A DNA stretch of 64,000 nucleotides from Nageia nagi (Eukaryota; Pinophyta), in the NCBI GenBank assembly GCA_050084985.1, contig JBITNC010000001.1:6510001-6574000 (forward strand), written 5' to 3'. This document shows positions 33,837 through 45,536 of this stretch, piece by piece. Under the pieces are notes generated by a model, which saw nothing but the letters and a program-made list of their open reading frames with translations, searched no databases and was not told the DNA's origin. Every line of letters begins with the position of its first letter. The first letter of the stretch is position 1. Both the position numbers and the translations under genes were made by a program.

Positions 33837-36713
33837 GGTGTAGAAGCTCTTCTTCTACATCTTGGAGGTTCCTCATCCTTCTTCAACTTGGAGGTCTTCT
33901 TCCTTCAATTTTAAGGTCTTGTTGAGGTAAAATCAAGAGAAGGTATAAATTCCCATCCTATTTTTTATCTTGTTATGATTCTAACACCTTTTGTTGCTAT
34001 GAACTAAGCTATTTAAGGAAATATAGCTACATGTTATTGCTATTTTTTATTTTTAGTAGTTATATTTTTTTTGGCAATAATATGTTATATTGTTTATGCA
34101 TTTTTTAATATGCAAAGATTGTAATAAGAAGGGGGGTTAGAACAAAAGTTTTTTTTTCAAAAATGTTTTTTTATAAAAAAAAGGGAGAGGTTGAAGTAAG
34201 TATCAAAATATTTATAAATGCATTCCTTGTACATATATTTAGCATTTATTATATCCCTTTAAATTTTGTTTGCAAAGGTTTAAAATTGCATGGGGGCAGC
34301 CTTTGTCAAGCCAAATTAAAATGAAAAGCAGATTCCATCCTAGTGACCACTCAACCAGCATTGTTCCCTTCACTTGGAATCCATTTGTTTGCCTTTTTTT
34401 TATAGAGCAATGGAAGAGAAGGGGGATGTTTGTCTCTCCTTACTCATAGCTCTTGTAGCTTTTTAAAAAGCTATGCACTATGTGTTGAATCAAGCGGTTG
34501 GCATGTTATAATGGGTGCCCTTTGTACCACTTAGAGATATTTTTTATTAAGATTCCACTCAACCTTATTTCTATTACATAATGGATTCCCTTGAGATAAC
34601 TATTATCCAAGTTTCCTCACATGACCTCTCCTAACATTGTTACTATTTCCTCTCCTCCAAAATTGTATTAGGCCTGCTATTATGTGTAACCTCTCCTCCA
34701 AGATTGTATGTTTAGCATTGCTCCATCTAGCTGTGCATAGCCTCTCACCCATCCATGTGGTGCTTTCCCACCAGGGCTCTCCTCCATGTAAAGGCCTATG
34801 TTAAGCATGGCTCTATGGTGCTTTCCAACTAGGGTTCTCACCCCCTTTGCACTCTACCTTTGCTATGCTTGACTTTGATATGCCTTTTGGCACCTCCTCT
34901 TGGACCTCTACTTTGCTTGTTGATGCCCCTTGAGCCTCTATCTAATGCTTTGCATCTCTCAACCTCCTTTCATGCATTGTAGTTCTATTTTTAATGCTCC
35001 TTTCATGCAATTATTTTACTCCTTGGCACCCTATCCTTTGTCCGAAGTTCCACTCTGTGAGCACAAGCCTCTCATGCTATGTGTTTCTTACCTTAGAATA
35101 AAAATAAGAGTCTTTTTTGTTATTGTTTTTTTGTGTATTTAAGTTCTTGCAACATTTTTTTTGCCTCCATTAAATGCACCTGCAAAGCAACGTATTCTCC
35201 TTAGTAAAAGGAGGGGATGACCATAATTTTTTTTAACTAAATGCATTTATTTCTTCTTACTAAGAAGTAATCTATTATGAATAAAATCTAACTTAGAGTA
35301 TTTTTTTACTTGGAGTGATTGGGGCAAAAGTGCATTAAATAAAGTTGACCTTCTTTTTTTTTTTCTCTAAGTACTAGTAAGAGCATAATGGCCTATTAAT
35401 TGCTTGCTTAAATGGAGAAAGTTAATTCTTTGAAGTAAACAATCTTTAAAGCCTAAAATTAAATTATTTAACCTTTTTTTAATGCTTATTTTTAATTTTT
35501 TGGCATTAATATTTTCTAAGTATTTATTGTAACTATAGACAATAGTGTAAAAATGATAGGATTTATTTAAGAAGAGGGGAAATATTGAATTCCTTACTTA
35601 AAAAGTCTAGATCCTTTATACTTAGAATCTCTTATGCTTATGATGCATGCCTATGAGTCACTTTTTAGATTAATGAAATAATGCATACTTCTTGCTTATG
35701 CTTAGCACTTAAATTTTTTAAGTTAATGCATACTTATGATTAGTACTTATGCATAGTACTTAATTTTTAAAAAATGATGCATGCTTAAGAATAGAACTTA
35801 TGCTTAGTACTTAATTTTTTTTAAGTCAATGATGCATGCTTATTACTTAAAATTTTAAGTTATAATGCAATTTACTGCCTTAGGCAAAATGGACTTGTGC
35901 AAAATCAGGAATGATGTAAAGATGTCCTTTAGGGGTTTGTAAACAAAATCTATTGGACATTTAGATTTCAAATCTTGAATGGATGATGTTTTTACTTATG
36001 CTCTTTTACTTCATGTTTTACATTTTGATTTATTTGCTTATGCAATCAAAACTACAAATATTGATATGTGCAACCCCCTAAAATGAACACATCCACATGT
36101 ACATTTTGCAACATGATTTGTTTGGGGACCCATGAGGTGAGGACAGGTGGACTAGAGCCTTTAAGTTCGATAATCCAAATGGTGAAAAGTTCATACTTCT
36201 CAATTGCCCCTAAGTCCTCTATTGATCTGGACATAACTCCAATAGGTGGATAGGCATATGTGTAGTGATACCACATGTCCACACGTCCATTCAAGGATTA
36301 TCTTGATAACCTAGGAAGATAACTTGAAACTTAATTAGGATTAATAACTTGGTCAATAAAATAAACATCATAACCTTGGAAAATAGTAGGTACTTCTCCT
36401 TGTGAGAAAGTATAATAATGACCAAGGTGAACTGGTTGAGGATTGATAGTACTTGGGCTCCTCTTTTGTGGGCATCTAGGTGAAGGCCTAATTTTTAGAT
36501 AAAAAAATAAGCCTCAACAATGTCACTCTACATCTATGGTTCTTAAGATAACAAATGTATCTGGGTATATGGATTATTATTTGCACTTGTGAAATAAATC
36601 AAGCATGTCTCTAGTGTTAAAATTAACATGTATTATTTACTTGGTTAAAACTTAGCATATAATGTTGTTTATTAAACCACATGCTTATTACTTTTTCACA
36701 TCCTTATGTAGCA
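33837..36713 (+). other. Long untranslated leader of copia 2
   Basis: About 2.9 kb between primer site and gag, far longer than in most copia elements. It has a pyrimidine-rich middle part (34,300-35,150) and an AT-rich end. The open frame at 34,930-35,142 follows composition. I found no transposon boundary inside, but an old insertion cannot be excluded. Confidence 0.55.
35620..35865 (+). repeat. ~50-bp repeats in the copia 2 leader
   Basis: Four to five imperfect units of 40-57 bases combining AATGATGCATGCTTAT, TATGCTTAGTACTTAATT and TTTTTAAGT. Core starts near 35,642, 35,690, 35,736, 35,774 and 35,831. Confidence 0.65.
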
Positions 36714-37620
36714 ATGGGAGACTCCTTTTTACCAAACACATTCTTGATGGTTTCAACTTTGGTATTTGGGAACCTTAGATGAGAGCTGAATTAAAGGCAA
36801 ATAGTGAATGAGAACCTTGAACCTCCTATAGATGAGAAGGCACTAGAGGCTTACAACACAAAGAATGAGTTGGCAACCTCCATGATCTTCCATGCAATTT
36901 TAGATCATGTGCTCCTAATTATTTCCTCTTCAACCTTGATGAAAGAATCTTGGGATAAGCTTAAGCAAATCTACCTTGGTTTAAATTTTTCAAGAAGGTT
37001 TACCATTCTCCAAAAGTTGCTTCAATCTCATCAAGAAGAAGATGAAAATGTGGCTATCTACTTGAACAAAATCATTGACATAAGGACCCAACTTGTTGCT
37101 TATGGGTACAATTGGATCAATGATGAGTTCATGGTCTTCATCATTCTTTAAAACCTTTCTTCAAAGTTTGTAAATTTTATGATAGTTATGGAAACAAGGC
37201 TTGATGATGAATAAAAAGTCTTCTCCCTTGAGAACCTTTCTAAGCTCCTTTTGAAGCATGAGAAAATCCTTAACAAAAAGGTGTTGATTTCTTCTTATAA
37301 ATATAATAACATTGCTCTTGGAGTAACCAAAACCCCTTTCAAAAACAAGTTCAACCATCAAAAGAAATCTTATCCTTATTTCTCCAAAAGGTTTGAGAAA
37401 AGAGACAATGGCAACAACAACAGTGGGAACAATGGCAAGAATAACAACAATAGGAATAACATCAACAACAATAAGAATAATGGCAACAACAATCATTTCA
37501 AGCAAAGAGATGAAAAAATCAAAGCAAATAAATCCATATCTTAAGAAAAATTTTGATGGCAATTATAACTATTATGGCATCTAAGGTCACAAAGAAATTG
37601 ATTGCTATAAAAAGAAAAAA
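36714..37620 (+). pseudogene. gag: Copia 2 gag relic
   Basis: From ATG at 36,714 the frame gives MGDSFLPNTF, stops near 36,777, then an open 115-codon stretch: LEPPIDEKALEAYNTKNELA, SWDKLKQIYLG, FTILQKLLQSHQEEDENV (UBN2-type gag), then ENLSKLLLKHEKI. An Asn/Gly-rich tract (37,393-37,500) follows. The zinc knuckle is degenerate: YNYYGI, stop, GHKEIDCY. The first two metal-binding Cys positions are Tyr, which needs one G-to-A change each. Nucleic-acid binding would be lost. Confidence 0.85.
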
Positions 37621-37699
37621 GAGAAAAAGAATAAAGGTAATGGAAATGTAAAGAACTTTAAAGGAAATAATAATATTCAAGCTAGTTTTGCTATAGTGC

Positions 37700-37956
37700 T
37701 CTACTCCATGTCTCACTCTTTTTTATCTGATTGGATTGTTGGATTTGGTTGCACTAATTACCTATGCTTTGAAAAGGATAAGTTTGAGAACTTTCACAAG
37801 TATAAAAAAGATGTTGTAATATGTGATAACTCTACCTTTGAATTCCAAGGAACTAGGAGTGTATTGATTCATGGAAAGGTTATTGACAATGTGCTCTATG
37901 TTCCTAAGCTTAGAATGAACCTTCTCTTCATGATCCAAGTTGCTAGAAAAGGGTAA
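37700..37956 (+). pseudogene. Copia 2 protease relic, active site lost
   Basis: An 86-codon open frame shows the copia protease layout: DWIVGFGCTNYLCFEKDKF ... VVICDNSTFEFQGTRSV ... NVLYVPKLRMNLLF. The catalytic D-[ST]-G position reads GFG, so it cannot be an active aspartic protease although the frame is open. A stop follows VARKG, and the expected HHCC zinc-binding part of integrase is missing. Confidence 0.85.
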
Positions 37957-38760
37957 GATGCATAGATAAAATTTTGAAAAAGATAAGGCAACAAGAGCAT
38001 TTCAAACTCTTCAACTTGTGCTATCAGATTTGATGGGTCTATTTCAGACTAAGTTGATTGTAAGAGCATTTTACATCTTGATATTCATTGATGAATTTAG
38101 TAAGATGCCCTTTGGGTATCTACTTGAGCACAAGGATCAAACCTTTGAGAGTTTTCAGGTTTTTAAGGCCTTTGTTGAGAATCAGACTAAACTTAAAATC
38201 AAGATGTTGAGATCAGATAATGAGGGAGAATACAATAGCAATGAGTTCAATGACCATTGTGCTAAGTATGGAATCAAGAGGTAATTTATGATTCCTTACA
38301 CTTCTTAGCAAAATGATGTTATTGAAAGGAAAAATAAAAGAATTATGAAAATGGCTAGATACATGTTGGATAATCTTCCTAGTTTCTTATGGGGTGAAGC
38401 TATGTGCACTACTATTTATACCTTGAATAGATGTCTCATAAAATATGTTACGGTAAAACTAATTTTAAAGCATATTCAAGAATAAAACCTAACATTTCTC
38501 ACCTTAGGATGTTTGGTTGTGAAGCATTCTCCTACATTATTTTTGAAAAAAAAGAAAAAGTTGGACAAAAAAGCTAAAAATTGCATCTTTATGGGTTAAT
38601 ACATTCAGCATAGAGGCTACAAGCTCTACTCTCCATACTATAAAGCTATGTTTGTGTCAAGGGATGTAAAGTTCAATGAACTTCCTAAAGAATTTGCTTC
38701 TAATGAGGATGTTGATGATGTAGAGGACTCTTTAGTTGCACCTAGTTGGTTAGATATTGA
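37957..38760 (+). pseudogene. Copia 2 integrase core relic, HHCC part missing
   Basis: After ~60 bases of broken sequence the core begins near VLSDLMG, with YILIFIDEFSKMPFGYLLEH, LRSDNEGEYNSNEF (second catalytic Asp), stop, IPYTS, stop, QNDVIERKNKRIMKMARYM (catalytic Glu). The first-Asp block is altered. Downstream come a KPNISHLRMFGCEAF-like region in a shifted frame and YKAMFVSRDVKFNE. The HHCC domain between protease and core appears deleted (roughly 100 residues shorter than in copia 1). Confidence 0.85.
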
Positions 38761-38799
38761 TGTAATCAAGTCACCTTAGAAACAAAACACTCCAACTCA

Positions 38800-39640
38800 A
38801 AGGGTAACAAGGAGTATGACCTTGAACAAATCCTTGTTTGCCAAGATTAACAACAAGCATGAGCCCTCAACCTTTAAAGAAGCTTCTAAGCATGAGTGTT
38901 GGATGAAAGCCATGAAAGTGGAGTATGAGATGCTTATGAAAAATAAAACTTGAGATTTGGTTCCTTATCCCAATTAGAAGAATTTGATTGGTAATAAGTG
39001 GATCTATAAGGTCAAGTTCAATTCTATTGGATAGATTGAGAAATACAAGGCAAGGTTAGTAGCCAAAGCTCAGAAATATGATGTAGATTATGAGAAAACC
39101 TTTGCTCCCATGGCAAAGATGTCTATTATCAGAATTATCTTTACTCTTTTTGCAACTCAAGGATAGAAAGTTTTTCAACTTGATGTCAAGAGTGCATTTC
39201 TTAATTATGACTTAGATATGGGAATCTTTATAAATCAATCAAAAGGGTTCATTGTGAAAGAAACAAAGTCCTTTGTGTGTAAGTTAAAGAAGTCATTATA
39301 TGGACTTAAGCAAGCACTTAGAGCTTGGTACAAGAATATTTTAGGGTATTTTGTAGACATTATTTTCTCCAAGTGTTTTCTAACTTTGATCTATATGTGC
39401 TCAATCAAGGAAAATATGTGGTCTTGATTCTCCTTTATGTGGATGATCTTTTGATTACTAGGACCAATGATGAAATCATTCAAGAGTGCATATCCAAACT
39501 TAAGGTAACATTTGAAATGACTAATCTTAGTCTATTGCACTACTATCTTAGAATGCAAGTGTATCAATACAAGGATTGTACTTACCTTAGTCAATCTAAG
39601 TATATATCAGATATCTTGTAGAAGTTTAGCATGGAGGAGT
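38800..39640 (+). pseudogene. Copia 2 reverse transcriptase relic
   Basis: Visible in order: HECWMKAMKVEYEMLMKNKT, GNKWIYKVKFNS, YKARLVAKAQKYDVDYEKTF, FQLDVKSAFLNYDLD (Asp block), VCKLKKSLYGLKQALRAWY. A frameshift at about 39,345-39,410 precedes YVVLILLYVDDLLIT with the catalytic YVDD. LSQSKYISDIL closes the domain before a stop at 39,619. Stops and the shift exclude function. Confidence 0.92.
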
Positions 39641-40340
39641 GTAGATATGATGCAATACTAGTCTCTCTTAGAATCACTATTTCTCTAAGCTCCAACTCTC
39701 AATTAGTTAATGCTACAGCTTACAAGCAAATAATTGGTAATCTTTTATATTTAACTATATCTAAGCTAGATATTACCTTTGCAATGAATATGATGGCACT
39801 ATTCATGTAGAAACCTTATGTTAAGCACCTCAATGTTGTTAAGCAAATTTTGAGGTATGTTGCAAGGACTAAGGATATTTCTCTCAAGTATTCTATGTTT
39901 CCCTCATTCGTTCTCTCTGGATTCTTAGATTTTGATTATGGGGAAGATAGAGATAACAAGAAATAAATCTTTGCATATGTGTTTAGCATTTATTTAGGTG
40001 CTATCTCTTGGGCTTCCAAGAAGTAACCTATTGTTTCTCTTTCCACCACAGAAGCCAAATACCATGCCATGTCTATTACAGCCTAGGAAGCCATTTGGCT
40101 AAGGCATATTTTGAAAGAAATTGAGTATGAGCAAGGTAGTTCATCTTTGATTTTTTCAAATAATTAATTGATTATTATTTGGCTAAGAATCCTGTGTTCC
40201 ATCAAAGAATAAAACATGTGAAAATCCATGCTTATTTTATCAGGGAGAAGGTTCTTGATGGCATCATACACCTAGAGTATTATCCATCCACCTTGAACAC
40301 CATTAATTTATTCACCAAGCCACTCTCATAAGCTCAATTT
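39641..40340 (+). pseudogene. Copia 2 RNase H relic
   Basis: AYKQIIGNLLYLTISKLDI links RT to RNase H; GFLDFDYGEDRDNKK marks the first Asp region, LSTTEAKYHAMSITA the Glu block, then EAIWLRHIL. The later SDN-type block is altered (FSNN, stop). HVKIHAYFIREKVLDG ends the recognisable part. Several TAG and TAA stops. Confidence 0.88.
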
Positions 40341-40380
40341 TGTAAGCTTAGGGATGCCATCAAGTTGGTGAAGTTGCCTT

Positions 40381-40390
40381 CAAGGGGGAG
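40381..40390 (+). other. Polypurine tract of copia 2
   Basis: CAAGGGGGAG, preceded by the usual KLPS-like codons. It normally abuts the LTR; here the LTR copy starts 567 bases later. Confidence 0.7.
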
Positions 40391-40957
40391 TGAAGTTTGA
40401 ATTCTTATGTTGAATTCATGTTTGTGATGACAACTTCACCTCTAAGATGATTTTGTGCTACATAGTGTTGATTTTGTTGTACATATTTATTGTAAGTTCA
40501 TTTTGCATGAGGAACTTGTACAAATTTTTAAATCAAAAAGAATGGCCAATGTAGCATTATCAATTTTCCATGTGTGAGGAACTCTTATGTATTTTTGACA
40601 CTATTTAGTTATCCATATATGAGGAACTCGAATGTTCATGCTCTATTTTGTAATGATAATCAACACATGTTTTATATATAATAGGTGACTATGAGTTTTG
40701 GCTTGGCATCTTCATGATGACTTATAGTGCACCATTGATCAGTTCATGATGGCATTTATGTGATTCATCTATCCTTGTTGATATGAATATTTGAGTTGCT
40801 TATGACTTTTAGGTTCCTTTGAGATTACAAGTTACTTACTTTAGGTATGTAGGCTCTTAGAGACTCTTCATGACTTCCAGTTGAATGACTACTTCATGTA
40901 CATTGAAATCGGTTGTGGTTAATGATTGTATTTGGCAAAGTAGTGAGTCTCAAACTA
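40391..40957 (+). other. Unexplained 567-bp segment before the 3' LTR
   Basis: Sequence between polypurine tract and 3' LTR with no counterpart beside the 5' LTR. It begins with TG directly after the tract. It contains three GAGGAACT words (near 40,508, 40,576 and 40,620). No protein recognised. Confidence 0.5.
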
Positions 40958-41445
40958 GATAATAATTTATAATGCATTATTGTAAAGGTTATGTAATAAT
41001 ATTCTATGTAAGTTCACTAATACTTAAGGGTATCATTTGATACCTTAAGAATTTAAATGAATATGATAATGTAACTTATGCTACACTCCATGTCATGAGC
41101 ATGCCTCTTGGGTAATAGGATGTGCATGTCATGCTTTTGTACATCGGGTAAAAAGGTGATCCAAAGAAGGATTTTGGCCTATAAATAGAAGGCTCTCTTT
41201 TTGTGATTATACACCAATTTATGGAGTAAAGTTATGTTAGTGGATAGTGTTTAGGAGTTGAGGTTAGAAAGAATTGTAAGTGTTCTTATTGGTGAATTAA
41301 GAGAGATCTATTTAGTGGATGTACTTCTAGTTGGAGGAACCACTTATATCTTGTGTTATCTTTATGATTTTGTTAGATGTGATTTGTGAGCTTACATGTG
41401 ATCTTGGGATTTTAGGATTGTTTATGTTATAGTTTAATCCTTTCA
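40958..41445 (+). repeat. 3' LTR of copia 2
   Basis: 488 bp, colinear with the 5' LTR, ending CCTTTCA and followed by GGTTT. The first six bases differ from TGTTGG, so the start is placed by alignment. TATA box at 41,180-41,187. Confidence 0.88.
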
Positions 41446-43340
41446 GGTTTAAGGGGTAGACTCCCTAAGTCACTACATGTGATTGCCACTTGGGCCCAAG
41501 GCTAGTGATGACACCACCTTTCCCCATGGAATGATTAGTAGCATAAAAATAATTATATGGCCAAAGAAAATTATAGGTATATTGCAAAATGAAATCACTA
41601 ATTTTAATATATTACAAAACAATAAAGTCAAAGTTCCCATACAAGAGAGGTGTTAGCCAAATCAATATGGACCTGAAATTTATGAAATAAATCTATCAAT
41701 CCTCTTACATTCCATGAGAAAAAGATCATGAGGACCTATCTAAATTTTAAATATCCATCACATCTTCTTCATATCCTAACACTCCTATGGAACTAAAGGA
41801 GTTGGAGACTTTCAAATCTTTTTCCTACAAATGAGCTAGTTGGTGGTGCACTTCTTCCATATGATGATATGTGATAAAAAGAGGGTCCCTTCCATCTCTT
41901 GAAGGAAATTAAGAATGACAAGCCTTGAAAACAAAATCCTTCATAATATGAGTATGATTAGGAGCTACACCTAGAATGCCTTCAGAGGAAGAAGATAAAA
42001 TAGAACCAAGAGGGGAATGATTTTCTACCATAATTGAGGTAAAGTAAGGTCCTAACCATAAGGAATAAGATAAATGTTATGGTTGGGATTATAAACAATA
42101 TAGGAGGAGTAACATGCATGTAAATAATAGGTGAAGAAGAGTTCATGGGTTATTGCATGGTAACAAGTGGTGTGGGAGAGGAGGTTGGTGGTGGAAAGGT
42201 TTCAAGAAAGGAAGTTAGGCTTAAAGAGGTTATCAAGGAAACTTATATGGATGAGTTAGAAAATTTCAACTATTTATGCTGACAATTATTCTTGTTGAAA
42301 ATTGTGGTCTATTCCTCTTATTCTTCTTTGGCATTACAAGCAAGAGTAATGAGAGTGGTAGAGGGATTCTGATTCTGCTTGAATTTTCACTCGATGATGG
42401 AATAATCTTATATCTTGTGAGAAAAATATTGATAATGATAACATGTATTAGAAATATTGATGTACATAATTCATTATCGAATAGAGACATCACTAATCTT
42501 AATGTATATAAACTTCTATAAATATTTCATAAGGTCCACTCTGACACAAGCCCTCTTAGTGGGGCAAGCAAACAAAACTCTTATAGGTTCATCATACATA
42601 AACTTCTCTAAGGGAGTACCAAGGGTATGCCAAAAAACCCTAAGGGACACAAGTAAACTAGGAAACTCTATCCATATTGGGACTTCCAGTTCAACTTGGT
42701 CACTAGCTATAAAATCTCAACTAAAGGCTTATAGGATAAGCAAGGAGTTATGAACTCTCCAAGGTCCTTTAGATAAATCTCTTTCAGCTTGAGAGGGGTT
42801 ATGAAACTAAAATAAAAAATAACCCTTAGTTAATATCCATATTTTTTTAACCTTAATACCATAAGGTCTCCAAGCTTTATGAAGATAAGAATGAATGAGG
42901 GTATCATTTGGGATATGACTTAGAAAGTACCCAACAAGGGTATGACTCTCAAAACCTTGCATGTATTCTAAACTTCTAATAAGGGAATGAAAGGTTTAGG
43001 AATATAACCTTTACCTTATGGTATACTTTCATAACAATCTTACAAGGTGTCTTCACTTGCACCATGGAAAACTCCAATAGAATAATAAGTTGGTCGTATG
43101 AGTAGAAACCATTAAATAGGATAAATAACATCACTTAAGGTGTTGTTAAAGAAAATATGTGGAAAAATAATGAGAAAATACTACATCATAGTGTAGTAAG
43201 AAGTGAAAAGATAAGGAAATGGTAGATATATGACAAACAACACTTAGTTTGGATCTCACTTGCAACCTTGTCTCAATTCTTTCACCATGTAATGTTCAAT
43301 TTGAGCTCTCTATTTTTATTGTTTGAGAGTTTTTAAAGCC
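41446..43340 (-). pseudogene. LINE ORF1 and endonuclease start, piece 1
   Basis: On the minus strand, about 42,960-42,400 encodes an ORF1 protein of the DUF4283 type: VGYFLSHIPNDTLIHSYLHK, SKGPWRVHNSLLIL, VPIWIEFPSLLVSL, WHTLGTPL, RACVRVDLMKYL. This RNA-binding protein of plant L1 elements accompanies the template. Further down, about 41,735, MIFFSWNVRGLIDLFHKFQ is the start of the APE-type endonuclease. The piece ends at the GGTTT duplication of copia 2 and resumes at 33,332. Sequence above about 42,960 is weaker; the LINE 5' end is not fixed. Confidence 0.78.
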
Positions 43341-43990
43341 ACTTGTTCTCCCAACTCCCCTAACATGAATTTTTTGCTTGATTAATATTAAGGTTTGATT
43401 ATTATATATTTAATGTAAAATTATGATTTTTATTTCATGTAAATGTACATATTATTGAATGATAAAAAATATAAAAATAATAGAAAATGTATATATAAAT
43501 AAAAATAATAATAAAATTTGAATGTGTAAGGATGCATGGGATTCCATGCATAGGGAAATGAGTGCATGAAGGTGACAACACGAATGACATGAGGTGCATG
43601 CACTAGGGGTACTTAGGTGTGTGTAGAAGATTGCATAGGGGAGAGTAGGGGACATGCCCAAATGTCCATAGGGAAGGCTCAAGGTATGGGTACAACAATT
43701 TGTATGCCCATATTTTTGAGTTTTTCTATTTTTTAAAAATACAAGGTTTCAAAAGTTGAAATAAACCCTAATGAAGGATGAAAAATCAAGAGGGTTTTAA
43801 AGGAGATCCTATAGATCCTCACTTAGAAAGATAATATTCATTTGTTAATTTATTGAAGGAGAACCCTAATGCTGAGATTGAAGAAGCAAAATAAAGACAA
43901 TTGAAAAAGTTATTTTTTATTATTGTAAAAATATAAGAGAACAAGGAAGTACCTCATCAAATTAATGGTTATTTCCCATAATGTGATTCA
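43341..43990. other. AT-rich spacer, no gene recognised
   Basis: Between the 5' side of the minus-strand LINE and the plus-strand LINE. The open frame at 43,452-43,682 on the minus strand is Ser/His-rich and matches nothing. The border between the two LINEs is not visible. Confidence 0.5.
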
Positions 43991-44634
43991 TGTACAAATA
44001 TTATCATTAAGAAAATTGCAATAAAGTAGTCTATCCTTTATAGAGCTAAACATGACCTGATTTGCAAATTAATTAGAATTCATACTACTTTGAACTTCTT
44101 ATACTCGTGGGTTTAGAAAACTTTGGATACTTTTGAAGAGTACTCTTTGTGGACTATTAGCAATGAATACTTCATAATAAGTTTTTACTTAATAGTTGAT
44201 AATGAAAGTGCATTTGAATTAAAGAAGAGGATCCGTCACCTAGTAGGTGTATTTTTACAACCCTATATATTGGTTTTTGATACCTAAATCAAACCCACTA
44301 CAATTCTAATTTTGGATTTGATTATATGCACTTTCAATGGAATTATAGAATGAATAAGTTATGAAGACCATACGCAACTTTGGGTATCTTATAAGATACA
44401 ATAGAAGGAAATATACTCATTTATGCTATAATTAGGGTATAATATATGTTTAAATGGATATTGTTGACCTCTTCCAACATAGGTGGAACTAAAATTAACA
44501 AGTTTATCTTGGATTTAATGATTGAACTATGAAATATTTCCCTTCAAATGAAAATTTAGCCACATTAAACATGGGTATTTGGACCAATTTTTCCCTATAA
44601 TTTCAAAAGTGGAGGCCCCTAGAGTAATTTTAGA

Positions 44635-44653
44635 TCCCCTCCCCCCCCCCCCT
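44635..44653 (+). repeat. Poly-C tract
   Basis: About 17 C residues with one T (CCCCTCCCCCCCCCCCC). Length is prone to sequencing error. Confidence 0.85.
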
Positions 44654-45180
44654 TGAGGAGACCAAATTTGTAATCACTTAAGGAATAACCAATACTTCTT
44701 AAGGAGGATAAATAAAGGGAGATGGTTTTGAATAGAACAAATGAAGGAAGAAAAATAAAAATCATGAAAAAGATAAAAACTAAGTAATACAACAAATAAG
44801 TATGAGATATTCAAGACATTTATGGAGTAGGAGGAAGAACAATTCATGTAAGGGGTTGATGGTAATAACAAAAATAATAACATTTATGATCAAGCCCCTC
44901 ATATAGCTTTTATCCTAAAATAAGTGATAGAATATGAGGAAATACAATGAAAGATGATAGGGGAAATGATAGTCTAAATTAATTAGGAGCAATGCATAGA
45001 GAATGATATTATAATGGAAGTGAAAAAAAAAGAACAAATACAACCAAATCTAAGTATTATTCAAGTGGAGAAGAAATAAAAAATTACCAACTCTCAAAAA
45101 GTAGGCACAAAAAACATGGAGCGAATAGAATCTCAAAGAGATAAATTTATTAATGAGGGCTTAATGAGGAAAATAGCTTC

Positions 45181-45185
45181 CTACT
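45181..45185. other. Target-site duplication CTACT (left)
   Basis: CTACT precedes the left chromovirus LTR and is repeated exactly after the right LTR at 51,649-51,653. Confidence 0.9.
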
Positions 45186-45503
45186 TGTTATGAACCAAGT
45201 TCCCAAAATAGCATAAAATCACAAGAGAAAGAGCTCAATGCCTTGAATAAGAGATAAAATTAGTAATAATAAGCCACTTTGAGGGGGAAACCTCCTTTAC
45301 ATTACATCAAATACATAACAATAGACAATACAAATGATAATACCTCCTTAGTATATATAGGAGTCCAAGGGGTGCCACTACAATGAAAGGACACTAGCCG
45401 ACATAACAATAATAATGTAAGGTAATAATAATAACCATAGTGGGCTTCTATGGGACACATAATAACAATATATGGGCTACATGAGTAGTATAGGGACCTA
45501 ACA
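45186..45503 (-). repeat. 3' LTR of the chromovirus
   Basis: 318 bp; minus strand starts TGTTAGGTCCC and ends CATAACA. TATA-like TATATATA at 45,352-45,359. Confidence 0.93.
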
Positions 45504-45517
45504 TGCCCCTCTCCTTC
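45504..45517 (-). other. Polypurine tract of the chromovirus
   Basis: Minus strand GAAGGAGAGGGGCA directly before the 3' LTR. Confidence 0.85.
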
Positions 45518-45536
45518 AAAAAAATGTTATCCTCAA

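Larger units (their letters stand above)
33333..41445 (+). mobile_element. Complete Ty1/copia element 2 (8.1 kb, TSD GGTTT)
   Basis: Two 488-bp LTRs bound gag, protease, integrase, RT and RNase H in copia order. At 8,113 bp it is long for a copia element because of a ~2.9 kb leader before gag and ~570 bp between the purine tract and the 3' LTR. All coding parts have stops. LTR difference is roughly 8% by eye. It sits in the minus-strand LINE endonuclease. A solo LTR of the same family is at 56,105-56,606. Confidence 0.92.
44000..45185 (+). pseudogene. Second LINE: probable ORF1 relic, piece 1
   Basis: The plus strand around 44,010-44,460 reads KHDLICKLIRIHTTL, SFYLIVDNESAFELKKRI, LVGVFLQPYILVF, TTILILDLIICTFNGIIE and DHTQLWVSYKIQ. 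The order resembles the DUF4283 part of LINE ORF1 but is heavily decayed. Position supports the call: the endonuclease of a plus-strand LINE starts just beyond the chromovirus (51,690), and this piece ends at the CTACT target duplication. Confidence 0.45.

Noticed and set aside
36052-36294. Overlapping 80- and 61-codon frames on both strands in the copia 2 leader
   Set aside because: Mutual shadows in an untranslated leader; no motif.
44635-44653. Poly-C run as a functional signal
   Set aside because: Single homopolymer with no structure around it; may be inflated by sequencing.
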